Shown piece by piece: positions 33,717 through 42,319 of a DNA stretch of 64,000 nucleotides. The notes beneath the pieces were generated by a model that was not told the DNA's origin, ran no database searches, and worked only from the letters and a program-made list of their open reading frames with translations. The DNA comes from CAYUQT01 sp964446835 (GTDB lineage: Bacteria > Planctomycetota > Phycisphaerae > UBA1845 > JAFGLZ01), in assembly GCA_964446835.1 (NCBI GenBank), contig CAYUQT010000045.1, forward strand, positions 16,009-80,008. Direction: 5' to 3'. Position 1 is the first letter of the stretch; every line of letters starts with the position of its first letter. A program made the translations under genes and the position numbers.

Positions 33717-34721
33717 ATGTCGATTGGCAGTGAGCTGTTTTCGGCGGCGGGTGCGGTGATCGATAGGGCGGACGAGGTGGTCGTAGTATCGCACCGTCGC
33801 CCGGACGGCGACGCGATCGGATCGACGGTGGCGGTTCTGTCGACCTTGAAGGCGCGAGGGCGTCGGGCCTGGGGCATGCTGCTCGATCCGGTTCCGGTTC
33901 GGTATCAATCGTTGGTTTCAAATGGTCCGATTGAGGTGTGGGACCGCACATTCGATCCGGCCAGGCTGGGCAAGGCGGGTGCCGTGCTCGTGCTCGACAC
34001 CGCGTGCTGGAAGCAGATCGATTGTGTCGAGGCGGCGATTCGACCGGTGGTCGACCGTGTGATCGTCGTGGACCACCATCAGACGAGCGACAACTTCGGG
34101 GCGGTTCAGATTATCGATCCGAGCGCGGCGGCAACAGGGTTGATCGTCTACGAGTGGTTCCGGCATCTGGGCTGGACGATGCCCCCGGTGGCACTGACGG
34201 GGTTGTTTGCAGCGGTGGCGACGGATACGGGGTGGTTCCGCTTCTCGAACACCGATGCGCGAGCCCTGGCGGCGGCGGGCGAGATGGTGGCGGCGGGGGT
34301 GAGCCCGAACACGTGTTACGAGGGCATCTACTGGTCGGAGTCGCCGGCACGCGTGGCGCTGACCGCCCATGTTCTGAGCGAGATGACACTTCACGAAGAG
34401 GGGCGTCTGGCGATCATCCGGATCGATCAGGAGGGGTTGAGGCGGTGCGGGGCTCGGCCCTCGGACACCGAGGACCTGATCAACGAACCGATGCGGATCG
34501 GTTGCGTGGCGGTGAGCATGCTGCTGTATGAGGACACAGACGGGCGGGTTCGGGTGAGCCTGCGCAGCAAGGGGCAGATCAACGTGGCGGAGCTGGCGGC
34601 GACGTTCGGGGGTGGGGGGCATGCGCGGGCGGCGGGGCTGCACCTCCGGGGGACGCTGGCCGAGGCGTCGAAGCGGATGCTCTCAGTGGTAACGGGGGCG
34701 CTGCGAGGGACTGGGGGATAG
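33717..34721 (+). CDS. nrnA: DHH-family phosphoesterase (NrnA-like oligoribonuclease/pAp phosphatase)
   Basis: 334 residues from the ATG at 33717; nearby in-frame starts (33708, 33714) cannot be excluded. The DHH domain shows the metal-binding motifs VVSHRRPDGDAIGST, VLVLDTACW and the namesake VDHHQTSDNFG, with ATDTGWFRFSNTD as motif IV. The DHHA1 domain ends in FGGGGHARAAG, the substrate-binding GGGH element. NrnA proteins degrade 2-5-mer RNA and dephosphorylate pAp, so this gene may substitute for oligoribonuclease. It is probably co-transcribed with ribF. The convergent AGCS transporter begins its stop 16 bases downstream. Confidence 0.92.
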   Translation: MSIGSELFSAAGAVIDRADEVVVVSHRRPDGDAIGSTVAVLSTLKARGRRAWGMLLDPVPVRYQSLVSNGPIEVWDRTFDPARLGKAGAVLVLDTACWKQIDCVEAAIRPVVDRVIVVDHHQTSDNFGAVQIIDPSAAATGLIVYEWFRHLGWTMPPVALTGLFAAVATDTGWFRFSNTDARALAAAGEMVAAGVSPNTCYEGIYWSESPARVALTAHVLSEMTLHEEGRLAIIRIDQEGLRRCGARPSDTEDLINEPMRIGCVAVSMLLYEDTDGRVRVSLRSKGQINVAELAATFGGGGHARAAGLHLRGTLAEASKRMLSVVTGALRGTGG

Positions 34722-34736
34722 CTCGGGCCTGCCGGG

Positions 34737-36083
34737 TCACTGGGGCAGCGCACTAATGTCGCGCTCCCAGAGGTGTTGACGCGTTTCGGCGACGATCACG
34801 CCGTTGAGTGCGATCAGCGAGATGAGATTGGGGATGGCCATGAGGGCGTTTGCGATATCGGCGAAGGCCCAGACGGCGTCGAGCGTGAAGACCGAGCCGA
34901 CCATGACGGCCACCACCCACAGCCAGCGATAGGGCCGGATGATCTGACTGCCGAAGAGGTATTCGGCGGCCTTTTCACCGTAGTAGGACCAACCCAGAAT
35001 CGTCGAGAACACGAAGGTGAGAAGTGCGATGGTCAGGACGATGGGGCCGACGGTGTGGACGTCGCTGAAGGCCGTCTTGGTGAGGGCGGCCCCCTTGAGC
35101 CCCTTGGTCCACTCGCCGGAGTTGACCAGGACCAGGCCGGTCATGGCACAGACGACGACGGTGTCCCAGAAGGTTCCGGTGCTGGAGACGAGTGCCTGAC
35201 GGGTGGGGCTAGTGGTCTGGGCGGCGGCGGCCACGATGGGGGCGCTGCCCAATCCGGACTCGTTGGAGAACAGGCCTCGGGAGACGCCCCATCGCATGGC
35301 CTCTCTCATGCCGGCGCCGACGAATCCGCCGACGGCGGCCTGGCCGGTGAAGGCCGAGGTGACGATCAGCTTGATCGTGTCCGGAATCGAGTGGAGGTTC
35401 GTCAGGAGGAGGATAAGGCATCCGATGATATAGAAGACCGCCATGAAGGGGACGAGCAGTTCGCAGACGCGAGCGATAGAGCGGATGCCACCGATCATGA
35501 CGACGGCCGTGAGGGCGGTGATGACGACACCGGTGATCCATGCCCGTACGCCGAAGGTCTCGAACACCAGAGATGAGATGGAGTTGGCTTGGACCATGTT
35601 GCCGATGCCGAAGGCGGCGATGGCGGTGAAGGCGGCGAATGCGATGGCAAGGGGGCGGAGCTTCATGCCGCGTTCGAGGACGTACATGGGGCCGCCGGCC
35701 ATGAAGCCGTCGGGGGTTTGGATACGGTATTTGACGGCCAGGACCGCTTCGGAATACTTGGTGGCGATGCCCAGGACGCCGGTGATCCACATCCAGAAGA
35801 CGGCGCCGGGGCCGCCGGCGGCGATGGCGGTGGCGACGCCGACGATGTTGCCGGTGCCAATGGTAGCCGCGAGGGCCGTCACGAGCGCTCCGTAGTGGCT
35901 GATGTCGCCTTGGCCTTCCTTTCGGAGGCTGAAGGAGAGACGGATGGCCTTGCCGATGTATCGCTGGATGAATCGCAGGCGGATCGTGAGAAAGATGTGG
36001 GTTCCCACCAGGAGGATGAGCAGCGGCGGACCCCACATGAAGCCGCTGATGGCGTTGAGCACGTTTTCGATGTCTTTCATCAT
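34737..36083 (-). CDS. Sodium:alanine/glycine symporter, AGCS family
   Basis: A polytopic inner-membrane carrier of 448 residues importing alanine or glycine with Na+. Hydrophobic helices alternate with family-specific runs: FMWGPPLLILLVGTHIFLTI, ALAATIGTGNIVGVATAIAA, GGPGAVFWMWITGVLGIATKY, YRIQTPDGFMAGGPMYVLER and GLFSNESGLGSAPIVAAAAQ. Length and motif order match the family throughout. The sugar-isomerase-like gene ends 18 bases upstream, so the two are likely co-transcribed, although a metabolic link is not obvious. Confidence 0.94.
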   Translation of the reverse strand: MMKDIENVLNAISGFMWGPPLLILLVGTHIFLTIRLRFIQRYIGKAIRLSFSLRKEGQGDISHYGALVTALAATIGTGNIVGVATAIAAGGPGAVFWMWITGVLGIATKYSEAVLAVKYRIQTPDGFMAGGPMYVLERGMKLRPLAIAFAAFTAIAAFGIGNMVQANSISSLVFETFGVRAWITGVVITALTAVVMIGGIRSIARVCELLVPFMAVFYIIGCLILLLTNLHSIPDTIKLIVTSAFTGQAAVGGFVGAGMREAMRWGVSRGLFSNESGLGSAPIVAAAAQTTSPTRQALVSSTGTFWDTVVVCAMTGLVLVNSGEWTKGLKGAALTKTAFSDVHTVGPIVLTIALLTFVFSTILGWSYYGEKAAEYLFGSQIIRPYRWLWVVAVMVGSVFTLDAVWAFADIANALMAIPNLISLIALNGVIVAETRQHLWERDISALPQ

Positions 36084-36101
36084 GAGGCGGACGACTCCCT
36101 G

Positions 36102-36893
36102 TCAGTGACAGAACAGCGAGCGGGCGAAGGCCAGGTCATCGGCGATCAGACGGTTGACCGAGGCGAGATCATTGTACTCGGCCGAGAGGCAGAGGGTTCC
36201 TTTATAGCCGCGCCGTCTGAGGACGCCGGCTGCTTCGGCCCAATCGGCGAGGCCCTGGCGGCCGCTGGTCCAGTAGGTGGTCCATCGGGCGGTGAGGGCT
36301 TCGGGACCGTTGGTGCGTTGCCAGATGGCGTTCTTGAGATTGACCATGCAGAGGTGCGACCATGTGATGTCAACGGCCAGATCGGGGGGTTCGCCCACGA
36401 GGGCGCAGTGGGCGAAGTCGAGCACGGCGGCGATATGGCGTCGATCGTATTTCTCGATGAGGTGATGAAGGCCCATGGCGCTGCCGACGCAACGGCCGCA
36501 GTGGTTCTGAATGCCCAATGTGACGCGATATTTATCGAGCACGGGGACGAGGGCGTCATACTTCTTGCGGAGGCGGATTTCGTCAGCCATGTAGCTGGCG
36601 CTCTCGATGTTTTCGCAGATGCGGATGATGGGGACACCGGCCTCGGCACAGGCGGCGATGGTTCTTTCGTCGGTGGGGCCGGCGATGCTGGTGATTTTCA
36701 GGCCGAAGTCGGCGAGCCTTCGGGCGGCGGGGGGCAGGGCCTGACTGACCTTCTCGGGGGGCACCTGGTAGCCGGGGCGAACGGGGAGCTCGATGGCGTC
36801 GAAGCCGAGGCCCTTGATGAATCCGCCCAGGTCTTCGAGCGGCATCTTCCAGGGTTTGGTGAAGACCGACCAACGATAGGGGCTGTCAGGCAT
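36102..36893 (-). CDS. Sugar phosphate isomerase/epimerase (xylose-isomerase-like TIM barrel)
   Basis: A 263-residue AP-endonuclease-2-type barrel without signal peptide. Motifs of the group include LGGFIKGLGFDAIELPVRPGY at the start, LGIQNHCGRCVGSAMGLHHL, IAAVLDFAHCALVGEP and the C-terminal GTLCLSAEYND. His and Glu residues at strand ends fit a divalent-metal site. Planctomycetes carry many paralogues acting on diverse sugars and inositols, so the substrate cannot be inferred. It lies 18 bases upstream of the AGCS transporter. The Shine-Dalgarno before 36893 is weak. Confidence 0.88.
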   Translation of the reverse strand: MPDSPYRWSVFTKPWKMPLEDLGGFIKGLGFDAIELPVRPGYQVPPEKVSQALPPAARRLADFGLKITSIAGPTDERTIAACAEAGVPIIRICENIESASYMADEIRLRKKYDALVPVLDKYRVTLGIQNHCGRCVGSAMGLHHLIEKYDRRHIAAVLDFAHCALVGEPPDLAVDITWSHLCMVNLKNAIWQRTNGPEALTARWTTYWTSGRQGLADWAEAAGVLRRRGYKGTLCLSAEYNDLASVNRLIADDLAFARSLFCH

Positions 36894-36914
36894 GATAGGT
36901 CTCGTCCGCAGGAA

Positions 36915-37316
36915 TCATGAGGTTTCAGTGTTTCCTCGCTCGCGCCGCAGCCTGTCGGCTCGGGCGATACCGGATCGGTAGATGTCGCCGAACTCTTCGG
37001 TGGGTACCTGGAGCGCCTGTGCAATGCGAACGAGCAAGGCTCGTTCGGCATCGGAGATATCGCCGTCGATGCGTGCCTGCGCGACCAGGAGTTCGAGGGC
37101 CTGCCGGGCTTTCTGCGGATCGGCGATCCGGAGGTCGTCGACGCTGTGGGGATCGCGGGTGGCGCGATCGATCATGGCCGCGAGGGAGACCTGGCCGACG
37201 CCGATGCGGGCGGCCAGAGACCCGATGATGCCTTTTTCGGCGGCGGACATCTTTCCATCGACCATTGCCAGGGTCAGGACGGCCTTGAGGAGGTTCGTTT
37301 CTTCGTTGAGCGCCAT
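36915..37316 (-). CDS. TerB-like acidic helical protein
   Basis: 133 residues from the ATG at 37316, which has AGGA eight bases upstream. It is all-helical with two pseudo-repeated metal-binding-type segments, LAMVDGKMSAAEKGIIGSLA and ARIDGDISDAERALLVRIA, the duplicated pattern of TerB/DUF533-type domains. The charged tail (ARADRLRRERGNTETS) is probably unstructured. TerB-like proteins occur in stress and membrane-associated complexes, but other ter genes are absent, so a role in tellurite resistance should not be assumed. It is divergent from the PocR-GAF-PP2C gene and 21 bases from the isomerase on the same strand. Confidence 0.8.
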   Translation of the reverse strand: MALNEETNLLKAVLTLAMVDGKMSAAEKGIIGSLAARIGVGQVSLAAMIDRATRDPHSVDDLRIADPQKARQALELLVAQARIDGDISDAERALLVRIAQALQVPTEEFGDIYRSGIARADRLRRERGNTETS

Positions 37317-37516
37317 GCGTGTGTTCCTGATTGAGTTGTGAGGCGTCTTCGAACGACAGGCCACCTTAGTCAGGGGGCATCGAGCGGTCAAGCTGAGGTG
37401 GGGTGTGGAGGGGACGGCGGGGCATTGGGGGTGGTAGTCGGGATCGGCGATCCGCTATACTTGAACGTTTTCCAGGCTCGCCGTGCCGCGATGGGCGAGT
37501 GTGTGATGGGAGTGAG

Positions 37517-39295
37517 ATGACTGGTAGTGAATCCAATGAGTTGAGGCTGACGGATCTGCTGGACGAGAACACGTTGCAGGAGATCCAGGATCGTTTTGCT
37601 GCGGTAACACAGGTGGCGGTGAACATCCGGGATAAGGCGGGGCGTCGGATTACACGGCCGTCGGGCAGCAGTGTGTTCTGCCGCTTGATGGCGCGAAGCG
37701 ATGTGGCGCGGCGGGCGTGTCGCGAGAGCTTCCTTTCGGCGTTGAGGAACGCGGGGACGGAAGGCAAGCCCGTGGCGTATACGTGTCATGCGGGCATGAT
37801 GCAGTATGCGGCTCCTGTGATCGTAGACGGACAGCATCTGGCGACGATCATCATGGGCGACCTGCCGCCTCAGAAGCCGAATCCGCAGCAGATCGCGGAG
37901 ATGGCGGACCGGTACAAGATCGACCGCGATGCGCTGACGCAGTCGCTGGCGAGGGTTCAGCCGTGGTCGGACGAGCAGATGCAGGCGGCGGTGGGATTCC
38001 TGCAGTTGCTGGCGAACACGCTGGCGAGGTTCTGCCACCAGGAGTATCAGCTTCGCAAGCGGATGGACGAACTGGGGACGATCTACAATCTGGCGAGCCT
38101 TCTGGCGGGGACGCGGGACCTCAATGAGATCCTTCGTGTGATCGCCCGGAACGTGGTGGAGGTGTCGCGGGCGAAGGCGTGCAGCGTTCGGCTGCTGGAT
38201 CGGGAGACGGGCGAGCTGAAGATTGCGGCCGGCCACAACCTGTCGCAGGAGTACCTGAACAAGGGGGCGGTGAAGGTCAGCGAGAATCCGATTGATGGCG
38301 AGGCGCTTGCTGGCCAGACGGTGTACATCGCCGACATGTCGCACGACGACCGGATTCGTTATCCGGAGGAGGCGAAGCGAGAGGGGCTGGTGAGCGGGCT
38401 GGTGACGGGGATGATCTTCCGCGGGCAGCCGGTGGGTGTCATCCGGGTTTACACGGGCGAACGGCAGCGGTTTTCGCGTTTCGAGGTGTCGCTGTTGCGA
38501 GCGGTGGCGGCGCAGGCGGCAGCAGCGATTGAGGGGAAGCGGCTGACAGACGAGGAAATTCGCGCTGCGATCGTCGATCGTCAGGTCAAGACGGCGGCGG
38601 AGGTTCAGCGCCGGCTGCTTCCGAGTCGTGCGCCAAAACATCCCCAGGTGGTGTTCAGCAGCGTATACGAGCCGTGCTTCGATCTGGGGGGCGATTTCTA
38701 CGATTTTCTGGACCTGGCGAAGGGGAACCTCGGCGTTGCGATCGCCGATGTGGCGGGCAAGGGGATTCCGGCGTCGCTGCTGATGGCTTCGGTTCGCAGC
38801 GCGCTGCGGGTGTGGGCGGACAGTCTGTATCACCTGGACGAGATCATCAGCCGTGTGAACCGGCAGCTCTGCCGGGACACGCTGTCGCATGAATTTGCGA
38901 CGCTGTTTTACGGCGTGATATCTCCGGACGGCCGGCGGATGACGTACTGCAACGCCGGGCACGATCCACCCCTTCGGGTTCGCGGGGGGCGTGTTGAGTC
39001 GCTGGACGTGGGCGGGATGATCATCGGGACCGCGCCGGAGGCGGTGTATCAGCGTGCGGTGGTCGACCTGCAGCCGGGCGATGTGCTGCTGTTCTATACC
39101 GATGGGGCGGTGAACGCGCTGGATTTCGCCGACAAGTCCTTTGGCCGGGAGCGACTGACGGAGTCGCTGATTCGGCATGCGAATCTGCAAGGCGAGGCGA
39201 TTGCGGCGAACATCTTGTGGGACGTTCGGCGCTTTGCCGGGCTGGCCGACCTGAACGACGACATCACGATCGTGACGGCGAAGGTCGTCTCGTAG
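37517..39295 (+). CDS. PocR-GAF-PP2C (SpoIIE/RsbU-type) signalling phosphatase
   Basis: 592 residues, cytoplasmic. Residues about 10-165 form a PocR-type ligand-sensing domain with the Cys/His pattern CRLMARSDVARRACRES and YTCHAGMMQYAAPVIVDG followed by IIMGD. About 185-345 is a GAF domain (MDELGTIYNLASLL..., IADMSHDDRIRYPEEA). A coiled linker holds AAEVQRRLLPSRAP, the usual lead-in to RsbU-like phosphatases. The PP2C-type catalytic domain has DLGGDFYDFLDL, GVAIADVAGKGIPASLLM, TYCNAGHDPPL, LLFYTDGAVNA and LNDDITIVTAKV, with the metal-binding Asp residues intact. Such proteins normally dephosphorylate anti-sigma-factor antagonists, but no anti-anti-sigma or anti-sigma gene is adjacent. The start at 37517 has GGGAG just upstream. 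Confidence 0.92.
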   Translation: MTGSESNELRLTDLLDENTLQEIQDRFAAVTQVAVNIRDKAGRRITRPSGSSVFCRLMARSDVARRACRESFLSALRNAGTEGKPVAYTCHAGMMQYAAPVIVDGQHLATIIMGDLPPQKPNPQQIAEMADRYKIDRDALTQSLARVQPWSDEQMQAAVGFLQLLANTLARFCHQEYQLRKRMDELGTIYNLASLLAGTRDLNEILRVIARNVVEVSRAKACSVRLLDRETGELKIAAGHNLSQEYLNKGAVKVSENPIDGEALAGQTVYIADMSHDDRIRYPEEAKREGLVSGLVTGMIFRGQPVGVIRVYTGERQRFSRFEVSLLRAVAAQAAAAIEGKRLTDEEIRAAIVDRQVKTAAEVQRRLLPSRAPKHPQVVFSSVYEPCFDLGGDFYDFLDLAKGNLGVAIADVAGKGIPASLLMASVRSALRVWADSLYHLDEIISRVNRQLCRDTLSHEFATLFYGVISPDGRRMTYCNAGHDPPLRVRGGRVESLDVGGMIIGTAPEAVYQRAVVDLQPGDVLLFYTDGAVNALDFADKSFGRERLTESLIRHANLQGEAIAANILWDVRRFAGLADLNDDITIVTAKVVS

Positions 39296-39301
39296 TGAGG
39301 G

Positions 39302-39799
39302 TCATTCGCCGAGCATCTGGAGGACCTTGGGCGGAAGGTGCCAGATGAGGACGGCGACAGGCCGGGGCGAGAAGGTATCGACGTCTATTCGGCAGACGGC
39401 ACCCTTCTTGAAGACGATGGCGGCCTCTGCGGATGGGGCGATGAGGCCGCCGGCGATCAGCTCGAGGTCGGGGTTATGGCCGACGAGGGCGACGGCTTCC
39501 GCGGTCTGGTACTTGCGCAGGATCGGCAAGACGGTTTCGAGGGTGCAGCCCGCCTGGAGTTCATCACAGGTCTTGAGGATATCGGGGCACTTGAGGACGT
39601 CGCAGAGGATCTCGGCGGTCTGAAGGGCGCGGCAGAAGGGGCTGGTGAGCACGGCATCGAGCTCGACGCCGAGGCGGCGGAGGGCCTTGGCGTATTTGCG
39701 CATCTGGGTGACGCCGTTTTCGGTGAGCGGGCGCTCGGCATCGCTGTGCACCAGGGAGGCGTTGACGGCTTCGGCGTGTCGTATCAGATAGAGCTGCAT
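39302..39799 (-). CDS. sixA: Phosphohistidine phosphatase SixA
   Basis: A 165-residue histidine-phosphatase-superfamily enzyme. The start MQLYLIRHAEAV at 39799 is supported by AGGAG eight bases upstream; the longer open frame adds unrelated sequence. The catalytic LIRHAEA near the N-terminus and VALVGHNPDLELI near residue 110 are the two His motifs; LTSPFCRALQTAEIL carries the conserved Arg. SixA removes phosphate from His residues on HPt or PTS-type phosphocarrier proteins. No HPt protein is nearby. It is convergent with the PP2C phosphatase gene, stops six bases apart. Confidence 0.9.
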   Translation of the reverse strand: MQLYLIRHAEAVNASLVHSDAERPLTENGVTQMRKYAKALRRLGVELDAVLTSPFCRALQTAEILCDVLKCPDILKTCDELQAGCTLETVLPILRKYQTAEAVALVGHNPDLELIAGGLIAPSAEAAIVFKKGAVCRIDVDTFSPRPVAVLIWHLPPKVLQMLGE

Positions 39800-39821
39800 G
39801 ATGAAGGCTCCTGGGAATCGG

Positions 39822-42059
39822 TCATCGAGCGGGCGCGATGTATCCGTAGTGGCGACCCATCCAGTAGGGCAGTAACCAGAAGACCCCGTCGCTTTCGGTT
39901 TCACCGTCGTCGCCCTGAACGGGGAGGTAGGGATTGTCGTCCCATCGGATCACACCTCGTTCGCTGGGCGGCAGGATTCGATCGGTCTGAGGCCGTTCCA
40001 TTTCGGGATATCGAACGATCCGGAGGTCCTCACGGGTCGAGTTGTCGACGCACCAGCGGATGAGATCGAGCGGGGCGTCGCGAAGGAAGCGGACCGCGGG
40101 CATCGGATCGGGCGGCTCGCCGGTCAGCGAGGCATAGAGGAAATCGAAGAACGGGCTCTGGTCGCGGTGGCACTCGGCATACCAGGCGTCGAGGCTTCGG
40201 CGGTAGAGGGCGCGGAGGGCGGGATCGGTTTCGTGAAGGAGCAGGGCCGGATACGCCAGGGCGAGGAGTTCCTCGTCGATGTGCGTTCGCCACGCGGGGT
40301 CGGTGGTCTTGGCCTTCAGGACGTTGTCGGCGTAATGGTGCTTGTGCAGCAGGTCGAGGTAATGCTGCTGGTATTTTTCATCGCCGGTGATGCGGTAGGT
40401 GGTCTTGAGGTAGGAGAGGATCTCGACGGAGTTGATGCCGCGTTCGAACTGCCAATCGGGATCGCCGTTGAGCTTCTCAGGGCTCCAGACGGCCCAGCGG
40501 GTGTGTCGGCCGTCGAGGTCTTTGAGGGTGTATCCGCCGTCGATGATGGCATCCATGACGCGGCGGACATGGGCGGCTACGCGGGGGCGTTCGGTGTCGT
40601 CGGCGGCGAAGTCGAAGTACATGAGGTATCCGTAGAAATGCCCGGTGATCTCGTCGCTGCTGGTGTCTCCTTTCCATAGCCATTTACCGTCGCGCGAGGG
40701 GCGCCAGCGGACGGCCACGTATTTGTCGCGGGGATCGCGAACGCGGTCGGTGGCCTGCTCGCGGTCGGTAAGCGTTCGGTTGGCGTCGGCCATCTGGGTC
40801 CAAGTGGCGGGCACCACGGTGCGGGCGATGAAGCCGGGCGTTTCTGTCACGGTTTGCAGGAAGTGGAGGGCGTCAAACGCCTTTCGGGCGTTGGCACGGG
40901 CGTCGGCGGCCTTTGTGGCTGCGTAGCGGAAGGACTCCATGGCGAGGTACATGCTGGTGTACTGGCCGTCGTTGTCGTCGTCGCGAGGCTTGAAGGTTCG
41001 GAGGTCGCCGGGGGGATCGAGCCGGCATTTTTCGACCAGTCCGGGCTCGCGAACGTGTCGGGCCAGGCAGATGCGCAGATAGTGATCGGCCTTGGCGGTG
41101 AGCGTGGTGGTGACTCGTCGAATGGCGCTGACTCCGCCTGCGGTGGCGATCCAGGCGGTGCCCTCGGCGTCGAAGGCGATGTCTCGGACCTCGTCATGAA
41201 GGAGCCATCGCTTGCTGTGGCGGAGGGACCAGGAGCGGCCGTCGTATCGGGCGACGCCGAGGGTGGTTCCGACCCACATGGTGCCATCGGGGGCTCGGCG
41301 GACGCATCGGACGTCGGCGGAGGGCAGGCCTTCCTTCGGGGTGAATCGCCGGACGGCGTGGTCCTCGCGAAAGACGGTGATTCCGCCGAGACCGGCGACC
41401 CACAGCGTCTGGTCGGGTGCCCACGCCAGGTCAAGGATGCGGGCACTGATCAGGCCCGCATCGGTGTGGAATCGCCGTGTTTGAGACGGGGTACAGTGGT
41501 AGAGGCCGGGTTCGGTGGCGATCCAGAATCCGCCGCGAGGATCGGGCAGGACAGCACGAACGCTGCGGGCGCAGGGAAGTGGTCCTTGCGTGACCTTCTG
41601 ATCGGCAAGATGCCACAGGCCGTCGGGGCCGAAGGCGACAACTTGCTTGTCTGTTACGCAGACGGCTGAGATAGGGTGTGTGATCTGGGGGATTCGCTCG
41701 AGTCGAGGGCCGGTGGATCGGTAGAGCCCGTTCCATGCCCCGACGTAGACGGAACCGGCATTGTCTGGCGCGACGTCGAAGGAGGGACCCGCGTCGGAGG
41801 CCGGCATGGCGGCCGACCACTGTCTCGTCTTGCGGTCAAGTGTGTAGGTGCCGATTACGGTGGCGGCCCAGACGTTGCCCGAGGCGTCGAGGGCAACGGC
41901 TCGAACGTCGTTGATTCCCGCGGCATCACCGAGACGGTAGGGCTCGTGGGCTTCCTGGAGAAACGGGGTGTCGTCGACGGCGGCTTTGAGGGACGCTGCG
42001 GCGAGTGCAGTCGAGAAGGCTGTGCTGTAGAGCGCGACCGATACGGATGCCTTCAGCAT
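39822..42059 (-). CDS. Exported beta-propeller (Reg_prop) fused to alpha/alpha-toroid-like domain
   Basis: 745 residues with a signal peptide (MLKASVSVALYSTAF...). Residues about 40-315 are a propeller made of two-component-regulator-type repeats, each with a GxxWxAT/VGT pattern: GNVWAATVIGTY, GSVYVGAWNGLYR, GGFWIATEPGLYH, QTLWVAGLGGIT, GTMWVGTTLGVAR, GTAWIATAGGVSA. Residues about 320-700 are helical with conserved aromatic and acidic motifs (DDDNDGQYTSMYLAMESF, KGDTSSDEITGHFYGYLMYF, ERGINSVEILSYLK). They resemble an (alpha/alpha) toroid of uronate-lyase or glycosidase type. Reg_prop propellers normally sit in hybrid sensor kinases; no transmitter is present here. Function is unassigned. AGGTGA lies seven bases before the start. 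Confidence 0.75.
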   Translation of the reverse strand: MLKASVSVALYSTAFSTALAAASLKAAVDDTPFLQEAHEPYRLGDAAGINDVRAVALDASGNVWAATVIGTYTLDRKTRQWSAAMPASDAGPSFDVAPDNAGSVYVGAWNGLYRSTGPRLERIPQITHPISAVCVTDKQVVAFGPDGLWHLADQKVTQGPLPCARSVRAVLPDPRGGFWIATEPGLYHCTPSQTRRFHTDAGLISARILDLAWAPDQTLWVAGLGGITVFREDHAVRRFTPKEGLPSADVRCVRRAPDGTMWVGTTLGVARYDGRSWSLRHSKRWLLHDEVRDIAFDAEGTAWIATAGGVSAIRRVTTTLTAKADHYLRICLARHVREPGLVEKCRLDPPGDLRTFKPRDDDNDGQYTSMYLAMESFRYAATKAADARANARKAFDALHFLQTVTETPGFIARTVVPATWTQMADANRTLTDREQATDRVRDPRDKYVAVRWRPSRDGKWLWKGDTSSDEITGHFYGYLMYFDFAADDTERPRVAAHVRRVMDAIIDGGYTLKDLDGRHTRWAVWSPEKLNGDPDWQFERGINSVEILSYLKTTYRITGDEKYQQHYLDLLHKHHYADNVLKAKTTDPAWRTHIDEELLALAYPALLLHETDPALRALYRRSLDAWYAECHRDQSPFFDFLYASLTGEPPDPMPAVRFLRDAPLDLIRWCVDNSTREDLRIVRYPEMERPQTDRILPPSERGVIRWDDNPYLPVQGDDGETESDGVFWLLPYWMGRHYGYIAPAR

Positions 42060-42319
42060 GTGACGTTCACCTCATATAGACGTTCGGGAGGCGGGGGTCC
42101 GAAGTTGGGCATCATAGGGCAAGGCTTGGGCGAGGGCCATATGGTGGATGATCAAATCAGGGGGATCGGCGATATGGTGGAGACGCACCCTCTGATCGGA
42201 GATGTCTTGGTCCGTTTACGGGATGGGTCTGGTTCTTCCCGGACACACTCCGTTTCGGGCGAAGTGATGGCCTATTGCTTCACACGGAACCGAACATCGC
42301 TGCCGGCTGATGCTGACGC

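Noticed and set aside
36915..37316. Tellurite-resistance locus
   Set aside because: Only a TerB-like domain is present; no terC, terD or terZ genes nearby, so the name would mislead.
37388..39190. 600-codon frame opposite the PocR-GAF-PP2C gene
   Set aside because: Antisense shadow; Arg/His/Pro-rich translation with no motifs.
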